Positions 38,081-50,100 of a stretch of 64,000 nt of DNA are shown in pieces; position 1 is the first letter of the stretch, and each line of letters starts with the position of its first letter. Position numbers and translations under genes: made by a program. The DNA lies in contig JACDQD010000003.1 in NCBI GenBank assembly GCA_019843655.1, positions 3,474,925 through 3,538,924 on the forward strand, in the 5' to 3' direction. The DNA is from Lethocerus indicus. Its lineage: Eukaryota > Arthropoda > Insecta > Hemiptera > Belostomatidae. The notes under the pieces are model-generated. The model did no database searches and was not told where the DNA came from. It was given only the letters and a program-made list of their open reading frames with translations.

Positions 38081-38457
38081 GGCGTGGGGTGGGGTCGGAG
38101 GGGGGGGAACGGCGGGCGTGCGCGGTGTGGGGCGGTGCCGGGGAGTGCTAGGCGGCGCTGGTGGCTGCTGCCCCCTCCCCGCCGCCCCCGCTGCCGCCCC
38201 CGCCTCCGGCCCCCAGCCGGTGCCTCTCCGCTCTCCACTCTCCCTCCGCTGGTTGGCTGGTTCGCTCTGTCGCTCGCTGGGCCCTTACACACACACACAC
38301 TCGGCTCCGCGCCTCAAACTCGGCCGTCTCCCCGCACGTCTCACCGACCGCCCTACACCTCTCGCCGCCGGCCTATCTATCTCCGTATTTCACTGCGTCT
38401 CTCTCGACCGGACGATATCCTCGGCCAGTACACTGCAATATCGTCTCGACAGTTCTC

Positions 38458-38517
38458 AGTCGCCCGCTCCTCTATTTCTCGCACGCTCTAACGCGTACCG
38501 TCCGCACCGCACTCATG
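38458..38517 (+). CDS. Candidate alternative first exon of the Musashi/Rbp6 gene (5' UTR plus start codon)
   Basis: The exon would run from a start near the TCAGTC initiator (38458, uncertain) to the donor ATG|GTAAGT at 38518. The ATG at 38515-38517 is the first after about 445 ATG-free bases, although a GC-rich stretch of that length would be expected to hold a few. The coding part is the start codon alone, in phase 0. Splicing to the RRM2 exon at 58298, which is also phase 0 and also starts with ATG, would give a protein opening [10 protein letters not shown] and lacking RRM1. The link to Musashi is inferred from strand, phase and the absence of other exons seen between; unseen short exons or another gene are possible. 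The exon's 5' limit is a guess. Confidence 0.4.
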
Positions 38518-41500
38518 GTAAGTGGCCGCCCTCTCATTTCTAGTGCTAGCGCCTAGTTATTAGCGTTACTATTGGCTCGGCCCCCGGGGGCCGCTTATTT
38601 TTCCCCGTCGCGGCTATGAAAATTCGCGGGGGTGGCGCAGGCGCGCGCCCCTACGCTCACGCGCAGCCCCCTGGCCCCCGGGCCTATATTTTTTCTACCC
38701 TAGGAACACGTCTATATAGACAGTGGCCGAAAGACGTATAGAGTGTGGGTATGGGGGGAGGGGGTGAGCGCCCGATGGGTGTACTGGGGTGGGGGTGACC
38801 CGCTCTTCCACCGGCCTTATACTTCTTTTTTCTTTTACCCGGAAATTAAACCGTTCTCGACCGAATTTATTTCCAGTTTTCACTCTCTTGTACTGGGTTC
38901 CGATTCCCGGTAGCGTTAGGACGCTAATACCCCCGATAGCGTCAGCGATCATTCTCTTTCTAAGTAAAACAAAATAACGAGACGGTTCCGATATATATAA
39001 ACTTTAATAATTTTGTCGAGAGTTTCCCTCTTCGCCCGTACCGGTGCGACAAGGATTACTTGGAAGATCCGGCCCCGGGTAACATCGGGTCGACCCGGGG
39101 ATGTTCGGACGTTTGTATATCGCTTACATTTAGAGTTTAAACCTTACGCTTTAAATGTTATTATAGAAATTACTTAATTATATTTATTCCGAGATTGCGT
39201 TCTACATCAAAACCGCTTGACGCTTGTTTTTAATATTTATCGATTAGAGTCTTATAAGTCATTAAAATAGTAATAACAAGTTGCGCTCGAATAGTTTATA
39301 GTTATATGAAATAAAAATAGTTTTAAAAAACTGGTCCTGTTCCTGCGGCTAAACTAGAGAGGCGCCAAGTAATGATGCCGGAATGTCAGCAGCTCTTGTG
39401 GCCGAGGGTCTTTCTCTGTATTATAGGAGGAGGGGGTGGCCGAGAGGTGACGGGATAAATCGCGGTGTTACGTAATGAAAATGTTACGTCCCTGGATGTC
39501 GGGGGCGATGGGGGTAGGGGAGGGGGTTAGTGGGATGAGGGAGGCTCTGATTTAAAGGGGGTGGGGGATGAGGCAGCCCTCTCGCTCTCCTTTTTGTCGA
39601 TAAATGACCCACCGCTGTTATTTACCTACCGTGAGCTCCAAAACTGAATCGAACCGAATCACTTTTAACCGGAAATTAAAAACATAATTTCTCGTCACTA
39701 TTGACTGTGGCGGGAGGGAGGAGGGTAAGGGGTGGCGGTCGCAGGTGCACCGAGCGAGCTCATATTCCGCTCTATGGCTACCGAATAGACTCTTATTTTC
39801 ACCGGTTCTCTGATTCCGGCTTGTTTTTGTACAATTATCCAATTTTAATTTATTATTTCCCGCGCTGCGTTCAGTTCAATACCGGACTAAAAATTCTCCG
39901 CGGGCAAAACTTGATCAGCGGTTAACACATTGCGAAATATCGCCGATAGGAATTTAATTTGTATGGCGTTTCGTAGGGGAAGAACAGATTTACGCAAGTA
40001 AGTATCGACAGCCGCCCCCGTTCCCTCTCAATATACTATGCCCGAAATTCCGGATTTTTACTACACTCAAAAGTAAAATCGAATTATCCAACGTTTATGT
40101 TCTCCCCTAATACTCTATTATAAGTCAACAACTGGGAAAAAGCGGAAGAAAAATGCGTGAAGAAGACGCTATAGCAATATTCAATTCATAAACCCGAATA
40201 CATCGTTTTAATTTAGAAACTTTGTTGTATAACTTTGTTGTAATCAAGTGTTGTGCAATTACCTGGAATCAGGTTTTATCCTGTATACCGTAGACGGATA
40301 TTACAGGACATGACATTACTACAAATGTTTCATTGAGCGTAAATGTCTAGCCATTATTCCGGGATTTTAATTTATATATTATTCACGCTCAACCCCTAGC
40401 CTTCAGCCCCTCTCGCCACCCGGCGCCCACTCCATCTTCTGTAACCTTTATTGTGTGTCCCGAATTGAGTTACGCTCGAACAACTCCTTTGATCGGCGAC
40501 TGGTTGGGGGCGTGGGATGGATCGGCCTCGCATAACTGAGCTCAGTTTACGCCGTTTCTGTCTCTGTTCAATAGGAATTCCTGCAGAAACAACGCCGTTC
40601 GACCCCTCCGAACGATACGGCGATATCACTAACTAAATAAACTGTCTGTAAATGTGGACGGTGAAATAAAATACTACCGGGTCCTGTGAGAGGATAAGGG
40701 GCCGCTGTGGATCTATAGCGGACGTAGCGCTCCCCGCTATCCCGGCTTTATGGGGCCCACTTCCTCCGCCACCGCTCACGGGGAACTTTGTCGGCTTTCA
40801 AAATGGCCATTACTACTCTCTATTTCTGGAGCGTGTAATTCGAAAGCTGCTTCTATCTTCTATAGATAATATTTGCGTTCATATCTGGTCGTTACAAGGG
40901 GTTTTTCCCAATTTCGGGTCGTTGGTTCGATTCCCGAACAGCAAGGAAACGCAGTGTTAAAAAATGTATAATTATCTCATAGGTTCGGATAATCATTGCA
41001 ATTATTATCTTTAAAATTTTAGGCAATTGGCTACAAAAAATGTCTTCAGTACAGGTATATTTAGTGCCAATGAATTGTAGGGAATATTTGTAAAAATCGA
41101 AAAAATATGTTCAAATGACGACAGCAATATATAATACCCTATAAAAAGTTACGCAACACCATACTTTACGGAGAAGTTGGATAGAAACAATTACATTTAC
41201 TGAGGATTGTGCAAGAAGTGTCTAGATAGCAACATCCGTAAGCCCGATGGGTGTTTTTGACACCGCACCTACTCGATTTCACATCAACCGAATCGCACAT
41301 TGAAATTGAGAACGGGCGACACGCATAACGGGAATAATAATGCCAGAGCCCCGGCTTGATATGGCGTGGGGGGTGGGGATGTGACGTTAGGGGTGGAAGT
41401 AGTGTGATCGGTGGCACTTACCCTTTCACGTTTAGCGCTTTGTTTTATTCCCCCCTTCCTGCCTTCCCGACACCCCCGTGAGCCGCCCCTATGACAAGCC

Positions 41501-42317
41501 GCCCCCATCCCCCAATTAGGCACCGCTCGATAAGCCCACGGCCCCCCTACGTAATTAGTCCGTAATTATTCCCGCCATTATTTTTTTTCAAAGATTAATA
41601 ATAACACATTTCTTGTTGTTTATCTGAAATATTGAAATTCTCAAATTGAAAAAAATACATACTAGCCATGCCAGGAATTATCTAAAGTAATGAAGGAAGT
41701 ATTTTAAGTACTCTCCCCACTGCTGCCTGCAACAAACGAACGCTGTGTTCAATACCTTTTAGCAACTCAAACTATAGCATCCAAATATAGTTAGATGGGT
41801 ATAAGAAATGAATTTGATCATTATAATGTTGTTCCTTTCCTTCGGGATGTGGGTAGACTGGGACCAAAAGGGGGAAGTAATAAGGAGGAAAAGGAGGCAG
41901 GAAGCGATTGCAGTGTTCGGATTGGCGTATTCAACTCGACTCGGCAGCGTACCAGCTTCGTGACTCATTTGAACCTAGTCCTCCACGAAGTGTTCTTCGC
42001 TCAATTTCAAAACTAACTTCTATAATACTTACTTTGTTGTGTGAGATCTAATCGCCGTATTAAAGCCGAAATTTGCTACTGCTGCGATGCGCAGCAGATC
42101 TGCGCTGTTGTCACTGTCGTTTTTGGTGGTCGGGGGGGGTGCCAGATTCTGACATATTCTGAATGCGGTCGATTGTAGACATTTTTTCTCCCTCATAATG
42201 CGTTTAACAGATAAACGATAACGACAGACAGTAATCCGTGAAAGGATTCGTGTAACGTTTCCCCAAAATCCAAATCATTTTGAAAAAAATATACGCGGAT
42301 TTTACAACACAATCTCA
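38518..42317 (+). other. Presumed intron sequence, no gene seen
   Basis: It follows the candidate donor at 38518. No coding similarity was recognised. It contains an imperfect palindrome at 39081-39106 and AT-rich sequence. A T-arm-like GGTTCGATTCC at about 40923 lacks a tRNA fold. Confidence 0.45.
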
Positions 42318-42710
42318 AGTGCAAACAATTTTTTTGGGCGTCCTCACTGCACTGTCACTTGTATTTTTAAATAATACATTTAATAATCATCTACTAAAGT
42401 CAGATATAACACATTTTAATATTTGAATTATTTTTAAAACTATTAAAACGCGTAGTGTCTGTATTTAGTTTCAATGGTACAGCGCACCTAATACTAGCCC
42501 GCAACAAAGATATGTCTTACATTTTAGTATTAGCCCCTTACATAAAGCGCCTTACAGTAAAAGTGACAGTGTCAGTCCAGTGAGGATGTCCAAAAAACAT
42601 CCAAAAGTGACAAACACCGCTACTGAAGACGGCGAGCGGCCGAAACCGGTCTAGCAAAAGACCAAACCAGTGAGAGGAAACAGAAACACACGAAATCTAC
42701 GGTCTAGGAG
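42318..42710 (+). mobile_element. Hammerhead-family repeat, copy 5 (one full arm, one stub)
   Basis: The left arm is a stub (TCCTCACTGCACTGTCACTT, starting at 42341) fused to the AT-rich core, which here runs in the opposite orientation to copy 1. The right arm is full: GCGCACCTAATACTAGCCC, ATGTCTTACATTTTAGTATT, AAGTGACAG..CAGTGAGGATG and the CATCC spacer, then an intact-core hammerhead-like motif (42619-42655), then AAAAGACCAAACCAGTGAGAGG and CACACGAAATCTACGGT. The outer hairpin of other copies is missing; similarity stops at ACGGT. No protein is encoded. It lies in the presumed Musashi intron, with the motif on the sense strand. Confidence 0.84.
42619..42655 (+). ncRNA. Hammerhead-ribozyme-like motif, copy 5 (all core bases kept)
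   Basis: Stem I strand GCTA (42619-42622), core CTGAAGA (42623-42629), one unpaired C (42630), stem II GGC (42631-42633) and GCC (42639-42641) around a GAGCG loop, GAAA (42642-42645), stem III CC/GG with no loop, T42650 pairing with A42645, cleavage base C42651, and stem I partner TAGC (42652-42655). Every conserved hammerhead core position is present. A stem III without a loop cannot close in one molecule, so the active form would have to be a dimer, as reported for minimal hammerheads of Penelope-like elements. The extra base before stem II may weaken it. Confidence 0.62.
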
Positions 42711-43754
42711 TAAATATGCGAGGGAATTCCCGTTGTATGGTGTTTTTCAAAACGTACCTCGTTTAATTTGTCCCCTCGTCTTCAATTCACTTAGTTATTC
42801 GACTTTTAACTGAATTTGAAGACTGGCGTAGGGGTAGTGGCGGGCTGAGGGGTTGGGGGTGGTTTTAATCCTACTCTAAAAAACGGAAGCCGGGCCGACT
42901 CCTGACCTTGCAGAACTACCTTGTTATTCTCGGTCGATAACTTCCCCACTTAGATACCTCTCTCTTCTTCAATAGGGAACGGCCCCCCTTTCCCTTTGTG
43001 CCAGTAACAAATTTTCTTTGGAGAGAAGATTAGGGGTTGCCTCCGCCAAGGCACAAACATCAACCCCGTATGTTAATATTCAGGTCGTAGGAATTGTTCT
43101 ACGAAAAGTACGTCAAGTTGTCGTTAACCCAGAATTATCTCTAGTATTGCACAAGCAATACATTACTTGCTTAACTCCCTGTGAGGAATCCTGTCACAAC
43201 TGAAGTAATATTCAAATATCAAGCGCGCTGTACAGACACAAATTTATTTGAACGACCGCCAAAATTGTAGTGGACGTGAAATCTTATATAATCAGTTCAT
43301 TAAAATATTACGTTTAGTGTTGATTTAATTGTGGTAACGCAGTGAACAGTATATGCCACAACCTTTTTTGGGAATGTTCATTTTCTGCCTCGCAATAAAC
43401 ACAACATTTTCTACTATCAAGACCATTAATTTGAGCGGAATTAAATATTTATTTTTACTCAATAGATTTTTTTACTGACATAAGAACGTCGTATCGGCGC
43501 ATACGTTGTATGCCGTCTCAAAACGCATTGTGTTACGCTAAACTCGGTTGAGTTCGGAAATAAAAAGGGACGGAAAGTACGGAATGGCCTGGAAGAGTAA
43601 AACTTCGTCCTCTCTCAAACCAGCGCCGTGTTATATAAAACACAAAAAAAGTAGAAATAACGAAGAGGAAACGACAAAAATGGCGCACGGTCGCTTTTCG
43701 GGAGGTACGAAGTTTCATTTAAAAGTTTAACGAGACGTTGTTGGCTGCGTGGGC

Positions 43755-43769
43755 GGGGGGGGGGGGGGG
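43755..43769. repeat. Poly-G run
   Basis: Fifteen consecutive G residues; a second run of about eleven lies at 43870-43881. These may form G-quadruplex-like structures and are error-prone in sequencing. Confidence 0.9.
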
Positions 43770-44128
43770 AGATTCATATTAATAGTGGCATTGTTAGCGG
43801 GAGAAACAACGATTAACAAATATTCGGAGCGAACAATAGGAAGGGAAGATAAATTGGGGTTAGGACTGGTGGGGGGGGGGGTGCCGCGCTCAAGCAAACT
43901 GCAAAGGAAGACCTAACAATATATCATAGCGGCCCATTGCTCTCTCTCTTTCTCCCCCCCCCCTCTCTCTCTCTCTCTACATCCCTCCCGTTCACCCCCT
44001 CTCACTCTTTCTCCCTCTCTCATTCTCTCTACTCCTCTGTTCTCGGCTAATTTCCAGTCAGAAACAAGCTTCCCTAAAGTGTAGCGTTAATAATAATAAC
44101 CAACATCCACTTCCGAATCTAGCAGTAA

Positions 44129-44149
44129 CACACACACACACACACACAC
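44129..44149. repeat. (CA)n microsatellite
   Basis: A CA dinucleotide tract of about 21 bases. Confidence 0.92.
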
Positions 44150-47100
44150 TTCCGTCCTCCTGTCGTCAGTAGCATTCGGTTGTTGCCAAACGAAACATTT
44201 CTCGAATACAACAACGGCGCGTTACGATGTGGGAGGAATATCGCGATTTCTCCGTTCGCAGTTTCCATCCTGCGTACGGCCGTTCAAAAACGATTAGTAA
44301 ATACAATTTGTGGTTCTCGGCCGATTCTATCGTAGCCGTAGCCAACGATAGAATGGCTGATTGCGAAACCCATGAAATGAATCGACCGCTGGGGTAAAAA
44401 CTCGTTCCGCTCGGGGAAAGTTGGCTGTTTGGCGAGCAATAGCCGGCCTGCATTTTAACTTCGCTTCCGATTAATACGCGGGAACGGGGTACGGCTAATT
44501 CTCAGTCTTCCTTCATACTCATCCTCCTAGCTTTTCGCACTTTTCAATATTTTCCCCACGTCAGCGCTATTACGTACAATAACGATTTGTTCTTTTCGCA
44601 AACGTGACTTTCAAAAATAGAAACCGTCTAGTTAAGCGTATCTATCTCTATCATCATCTCCCTCATGATATTCCGTCTGAATAACTACGCCGGGCAATCG
44701 GGTGAAAATTTACAGTTGAAGCTCTTTTATCGCGCTATATCCAACAACCGAATATCGGTAAGGGATGGGAAAACTGGTTGAAATTTTAGTTTTGCTGCCT
44801 TGTCATGTTTTCTCAAAGAAAGGCCATTGATTGGATTACAAAATTGTCGATTGACTTATATCAAGTCTCCCAACAATCGAAACTAAAATTTGTCTATCCT
44901 ATGGATATATTTTAAATATTTTCTCGTCAGATACACGATTGTGAGGTGTTGTCGTTATGCCTGTGTGCCGACATAATATTCTCGTTTTATCGATTAATTT
45001 CTGGGCAGTTTTTAGGCGAGCATTGAGCATTAGGGTGTGAATTTGCTCCGGTTAATCCCCCCGGTTAGGTCAGATTCGGTTTGGAATGTAATCGAACCAT
45101 GCCGTATGGTCCGGGGGCGTGTCGGATGTTCCGCAGGATTTAAAACATTAGCCGAAATTGCGTTTCTCCGGTCCTAATTCCTTTCAACGCCAAAATTGCT
45201 CCGTCTCTCCGCTGTGGGGTTTTCTCATTCATCGGGCCGACAGCGACACCTTCGGACTTTCCGCCTAATTAATTCCAACGGTAATTTACCCCCGTGACTT
45301 TTCAATAGTTGGCCGAGTAAATAACTAAAAGAAGAAAAAAGAGGGAAGCGGAAAGGTTGAATGCATAATTGGGTGTTTTATTGACAAAAGAAAACACTAA
45401 ATAGATAAATGACGTTTCACATTCGGCTCTGTGTATATGACATTTTTTGCGACTCCTTTTTTTGTTTTAAAATACACACTTTAGCTAAACGAAATGATGT
45501 TATTAAAGTTGAGTTTAGTCTGATACAAAAAAATGTTACATTACGCTCTTTCAATTTAAAAAAAATAATAAATATTGTAATGACGATATGAAAGGTGTAA
45601 AGGGTTGATTACGTACAGATATTGAAGTTTTATTTAATTTGATATTGGATGAAATTTTAATTCTTAAGGGTATGAAATAATTATAATAATAATAATATTG
45701 AAAATTAACCTTTTCCCACCAACATAAATAAGTAGGAAACAACGTTGTTTCTGGCTCCAACGGAATCCAACTTACTTTCGGTTTTCGTTTCATTCAGTTC
45801 AATCCCATGTTTAGCGCCATTTATTTTAGTAGATAAATTTGTTGCGCTCCGTAATAAATATTCCTAATGAATGTCCCGAAAAAAAGAGGAAGGAGAATTG
45901 GTGGGATTGAGGTGGGACCGTGCTGTGGATCGATCCGGGAACGATTGTCTGGAAACGTTCCAAGGTGGTCTCTAGTGGTGGGCGGGGAGGAGGGGCATTA
46001 ACATACCTAGGGGTGGGACACGGTGGCAGCTCTATATCACACCAACAGTAGTTTATTCTACAAAGAACTTTTCCCGCTTTCCAACGCGTCTGTAATACGG
46101 AATGTACATAAAGTAACCGGCGGCCCGTTCGTCCCGGTGGCGTAAAGCGTTACGAAAAAAGGTTTATCCAATGTTGGGGATAAAAATAAAGTTCTCATCA
46201 ATTATTTTCCGGAATTTCTGGTAGAAAAAAATTAGAATTAGCGTAGAAATATTTGTGTTGAATTGCGTTAGATATTTATTCAGTTATTTTATTAGAAATT
46301 TACAGTTTTTCAGACTGTTATGGGCAAAACATTTAATGTACTTCATCAAAATTTTATATCGTACATAATTGGAAGATAACCGATGTGAGTCTTCTTTCAG
46401 TTTCTATTTTTAGTTATACATATCTTTTTAAAACATGATTATGTAATCCAACATACTATCGCCATTTCGTCTAGAAATTTTTAGTGTTTTATTACGCAAC
46501 CATTGCATAATTATTTCATTTTTGTTTCTTTTCTATAAAGGGTATTAAGACCGAATAACGCCAATATCTTTCCTTGAGGATTTAATTGGCCGGTTTCTTG
46601 AATTTCTAATCAGAGAATGATTAGATCTATCGATTGAATTTCAAATGAGCTCGTACTAAAAAATTTTTGAATTAAGTCAAAAACAGACATTCTTCGTGAC
46701 GGTCAGATTTCAGATTTACAAACGGCGAGGTTTATAATTCGAATTTACACGATTTACAAAAGCATCTTCCCGTCAGTTGCGAGAGTTCGCGTAATTCGCC
46801 CCGAATGATTGGCCCAGCGAACGAAATTCTCTGGGACGAGAATTACTTTGCTCTGACCAGAACCCCGCCCCGAGGAAATGGGATTATTTTCCTTGCATTT
46901 CCTGTCACCGGTCATACTGTACGTCAAGTCCGATAGTTGTCCAAGTTTTGTCCGACTTATTATTGGAGGAACTGGCTTTTTGCGAGGCTCCTCGCCCTCC
47001 CCCCCCCCTCAATCCACTCCGACAAGAAAACTCGACTTCAACTCGCTTCGAACCCGATAAAACCAGGCCAGAAGTCACCCCTCAACCACCCCCTCATCCA

Positions 47101-50100
47101 CCGCTCAACCGACTGGCAGTCGGAAAATTTTCTTTCTCATTATAATATTCTAAATTATATAAAAGTTGCTGTCAGAAATCGTTGTGCGCTTGTGTAAATA
47201 ATCGGATAGTCGTAGATGAATATTTTAAAAATTTGAATAATACTAAGACTGAACCGACAGCATTCTGACGGGACGTGAATTGTGTTTAATCGGATGAAAT
47301 AATTAAATCGGCGAAACATATATAGGTTAGTATTGAAATATCATCCAACGATTAATTTATTACTCTAACTGCCGATAAGGTTCACGTTATTATGAATTAT
47401 TTATGTACCTATCTTTAAGTCTCCCTTATCGCTGTATTTTCACCTTGAAGAGAAAGAGATTACATGCATTTTAGTTATCGTGCAACAGAGTACAGTGAAT
47501 CAGTGCCTAGTCATGCGCTACCCCCTCCTACCCTTCTTGAGTCGAAATGCAGATAAAAGACTTTTCACTCCGTGGAAAATTTCCATACCCATGGAACCCG
47601 TGGAGGGAGGATTTATTCAGAATCGTCCCCGCTAATCGCGACGCCCCCCTCCCACCAAAAGGTGGGGGTCCGAATGCAGGACGTTATCGTGGAAATTTAA
47701 GGCTGCGTGAGGCTCCGGTGTTGCGCAACCTCGTGCAATCCCCGGACGGTGCCCGTTTTATTTTTCCAAGCGGATTCGGTTTAAAATTTAATCTCGATTC
47801 GAGGTCCAGAGGGCCGGGGGAAGCGAGCTCGGCCTCCCTTCTGGGAGCCCAGTAAGAATTTCAACGGGCCACATACATAATTTACTTTAATTTCTCGCCG
47901 ATAGCGGGACTACCCCTCACCCACCGTAGGAACAATATTGGGGGGGATGTGTTTTTAAAAAACACGGTTGATTCCGGTTGCGTGCACCGCGGGGCAAGGG
48001 GGCCGTTTAAATAGTAATAAGAAAACTTGTTTAGATATTCGAGAAGACTGCAATGAAACCGTAATTTCCCGACCGCCTCCATTAACCGCCTCGGTAATCC
48101 ACGTAATTCCATGAACTCCATGCTCGCTCTAAGCTATAACAATAACTTTGCGATGGGGATCTAAAATCTTAAATCGAGATTCAAGTCGTGGCAGTGACAT
48201 AATAATAAAATCAAATGTTGGACCTTACGTTATTATTATATTTTATAAAGCCTCCGTTCGGCTCTCTGAGATGTAATTTTCTCTCCTATCGCCCCTCCTT
48301 TGCTTATTTTCCTTTTTTTAAATTTCTCTTACTATATAACAGTATAATTTTTGATATACTTGATCCTAAGGGATATTACATTTGGTTATAGTAGATAACC
48401 CGGGTTGTGAACGCTACATAAAGTTTTGAAAACCCCTTTAAAATATATTTAATGGAAGAAGTATTATTCTAGAAGATACCAGGAAACGGTTCTGTCTAGA
48501 AACCCCGATCAAGCGTTCAGTTATTTATATCCTTGAGCCCAAGAAGTTACATTTCGTGTACTGACAATCTGTGTAAAGTTACGCTCCTGTCTCTGCATCG
48601 TGTCCGTAATGTTTTATACTTTATGCGGAGAGAGAAACCTTCGGTGTATCCCAGATATATAGCGGTCGTCGTAAACAATCCGGACGAAACTTAAACAATC
48701 TTATCAACGCGACACTGCCGTGAGTTATGGCGTTGGCTCCGTGAGTATTCCGCGGCAAAATTCACCGATAAAGTTGATTCAACGTTGTTTTTCTCCCATA
48801 GCGTCGATAGCGCCAGTCTTATTTCCGAAAGTTCGAGACATGTTAAATTTGAAAATATAACGTAGCCTTCCAGCCGACGATAAAGTGCAAAAACGTTCAG
48901 GTGAAAGATTTGACAGTTATACGTTATTGAAATGAATGAATGAATTTCATTCGCTACTGAAAACAATCCATTGCCATGAAGCAATATTCTGCTCATCTTA
49001 TATGTTCTTTGCTGCTCTCTATATGTTTATTCCTCTTATTGTTCTACTCGTTGTAGTTCCTGATATACACGAAATCGCGCGTAAATTTAGTTACTTATCG
49101 CGCAATATTTGGAAATATGTAGTCAATTAGATGTGTTACTGTTTTGGCCAAACCCGAGCCAAACTCCCCGGATACGTTATCGATTTGGAATAAATCTTAT
49201 GGTTATCGTTCCGGCTTTATACTTTTTTCCCCGTACGGCCATAAACGGCGGAATGAGAGAATTGGAAAATCGCCCGGACGGAAGGGGGGGAAAAATAGAA
49301 AATAGAAAACGGAAAAAAACGAAGTTTTATTGGACGTCACGCGCAGGTTGTGTCGACCCAATATCTTTTCTATCAATTTTGATAAGGGATCTATTTTCTA
49401 TATGATTTAATCCGGCGCCCAATTCCAGGACAGGGAAATCCCACTCCCACCCCCGCGCCCCATGGAGATACAAAACTGCTGCTCATGACACACAGTTCTA
49501 GTTCACGAAAATAGACCTTATTTTTACATTCCTCTATTGTACGGTTTGACATTCGAATAAATCAGTCGTGCAGGGAAAGGATTCGATAAATATAGGGCCA
49601 GGTGAAAAACATTCGGGTGCCGCTTCGGGTTGTTTTTGTTCGCCGAAATTCCCGAGCCAAAAGACCGCAGTTTGTCATCTCGGTATCAGTTTCTGTAACG
49701 TCCCTATTTTATCCGACTATTTGCTATCGAAGTAGACCGAGTTTTTGATTGTTCATTGTAGTTTGTGCTAAACCGGCATCGTCATCTTCACTTGCAGGAT
49801 GACCTGCGGTATTATTAAACCCAGGCAGATATATCTTATAGAACTTCGAGGCTTCGAAGTATTTTTTTAACTATCCGAAGGGTGGTCGACATAGACGAAA
49901 ACTCTACGATCGCGGCGGTATCTCATAACGCATCCCTTCTGGGATGGGTCAATGTTTTTTCCCTCCCGTCTGGTAATTTTTGCTCGGATGGCGGTCGCTC
50001 CGTGTCCTTATGTCGTAACTCTTCAGAATTGCCCCCGTTCCAGCCCCCTCTCGCCCCTCCTCGTCGCATTGTTTTCAACAAGTTCGGCCCTATATCTCCT

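Larger units (their letters stand above)
37850..38690 (+). promoter_or_regulatory. CpG- and GC-rich candidate promoter and 5' UTR
   Basis: This block stands out from the surroundings by very high G+C and dense CpG. It starts with GGC/GGAGCG/GGTGGA minirepeats (about 37994-38080), becomes C/T-rich, and declines after about 38690. An exact arthropod initiator match, TCAGTC, occurs at 38456-38461, with the A at 38458 as a possible start; no clear DPE follows. No ATG occurs from 38070 to 38514, then one ATG abuts a splice donor. These traits fit a housekeeping-type promoter with a 5' leader on the + strand. The long ORFs here (253 and 183 codons on opposite strands) are stop-poor artefacts of GC richness. 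Confidence 0.5.

Noticed and set aside
37730..38491. 253-codon ORF, the longest in the window, with a 183-codon ORF on the opposite strand
   Set aside because: Both run through GC-rich minirepeats that lack stop codons. The peptides are repetitive (alanine, valine, glutamate or proline, threonine, serine) and overlap on opposite strands. The DNA is better explained as a promoter and 5' UTR.
39430..39480. GTGGCCGAGAGGT, resembling the start of a Ser or Leu tRNA
   Set aside because: No T-loop or acceptor stem follows at the needed distance.
39875..39998. Possible exon between a TTCAG acceptor and a CAAGTAAGT donor
   Set aside because: All three frames contain stops and the acceptor has a weak pyrimidine tract; at most a non-coding exon.
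40915..40945. tRNA-like T-arm GGTTCGATTCCCGAA
   Set aside because: The T-stem does not pair, and no D-arm or acceptor stem is found in the preceding 75 bases.
49765..49800. Minus-strand GTGAAGATGACGATGCCGG resembling the hammerhead-like motif
   Set aside because: The GAAA segment and the stem I partner are missing and no flanking similarity to the repeat family is seen.
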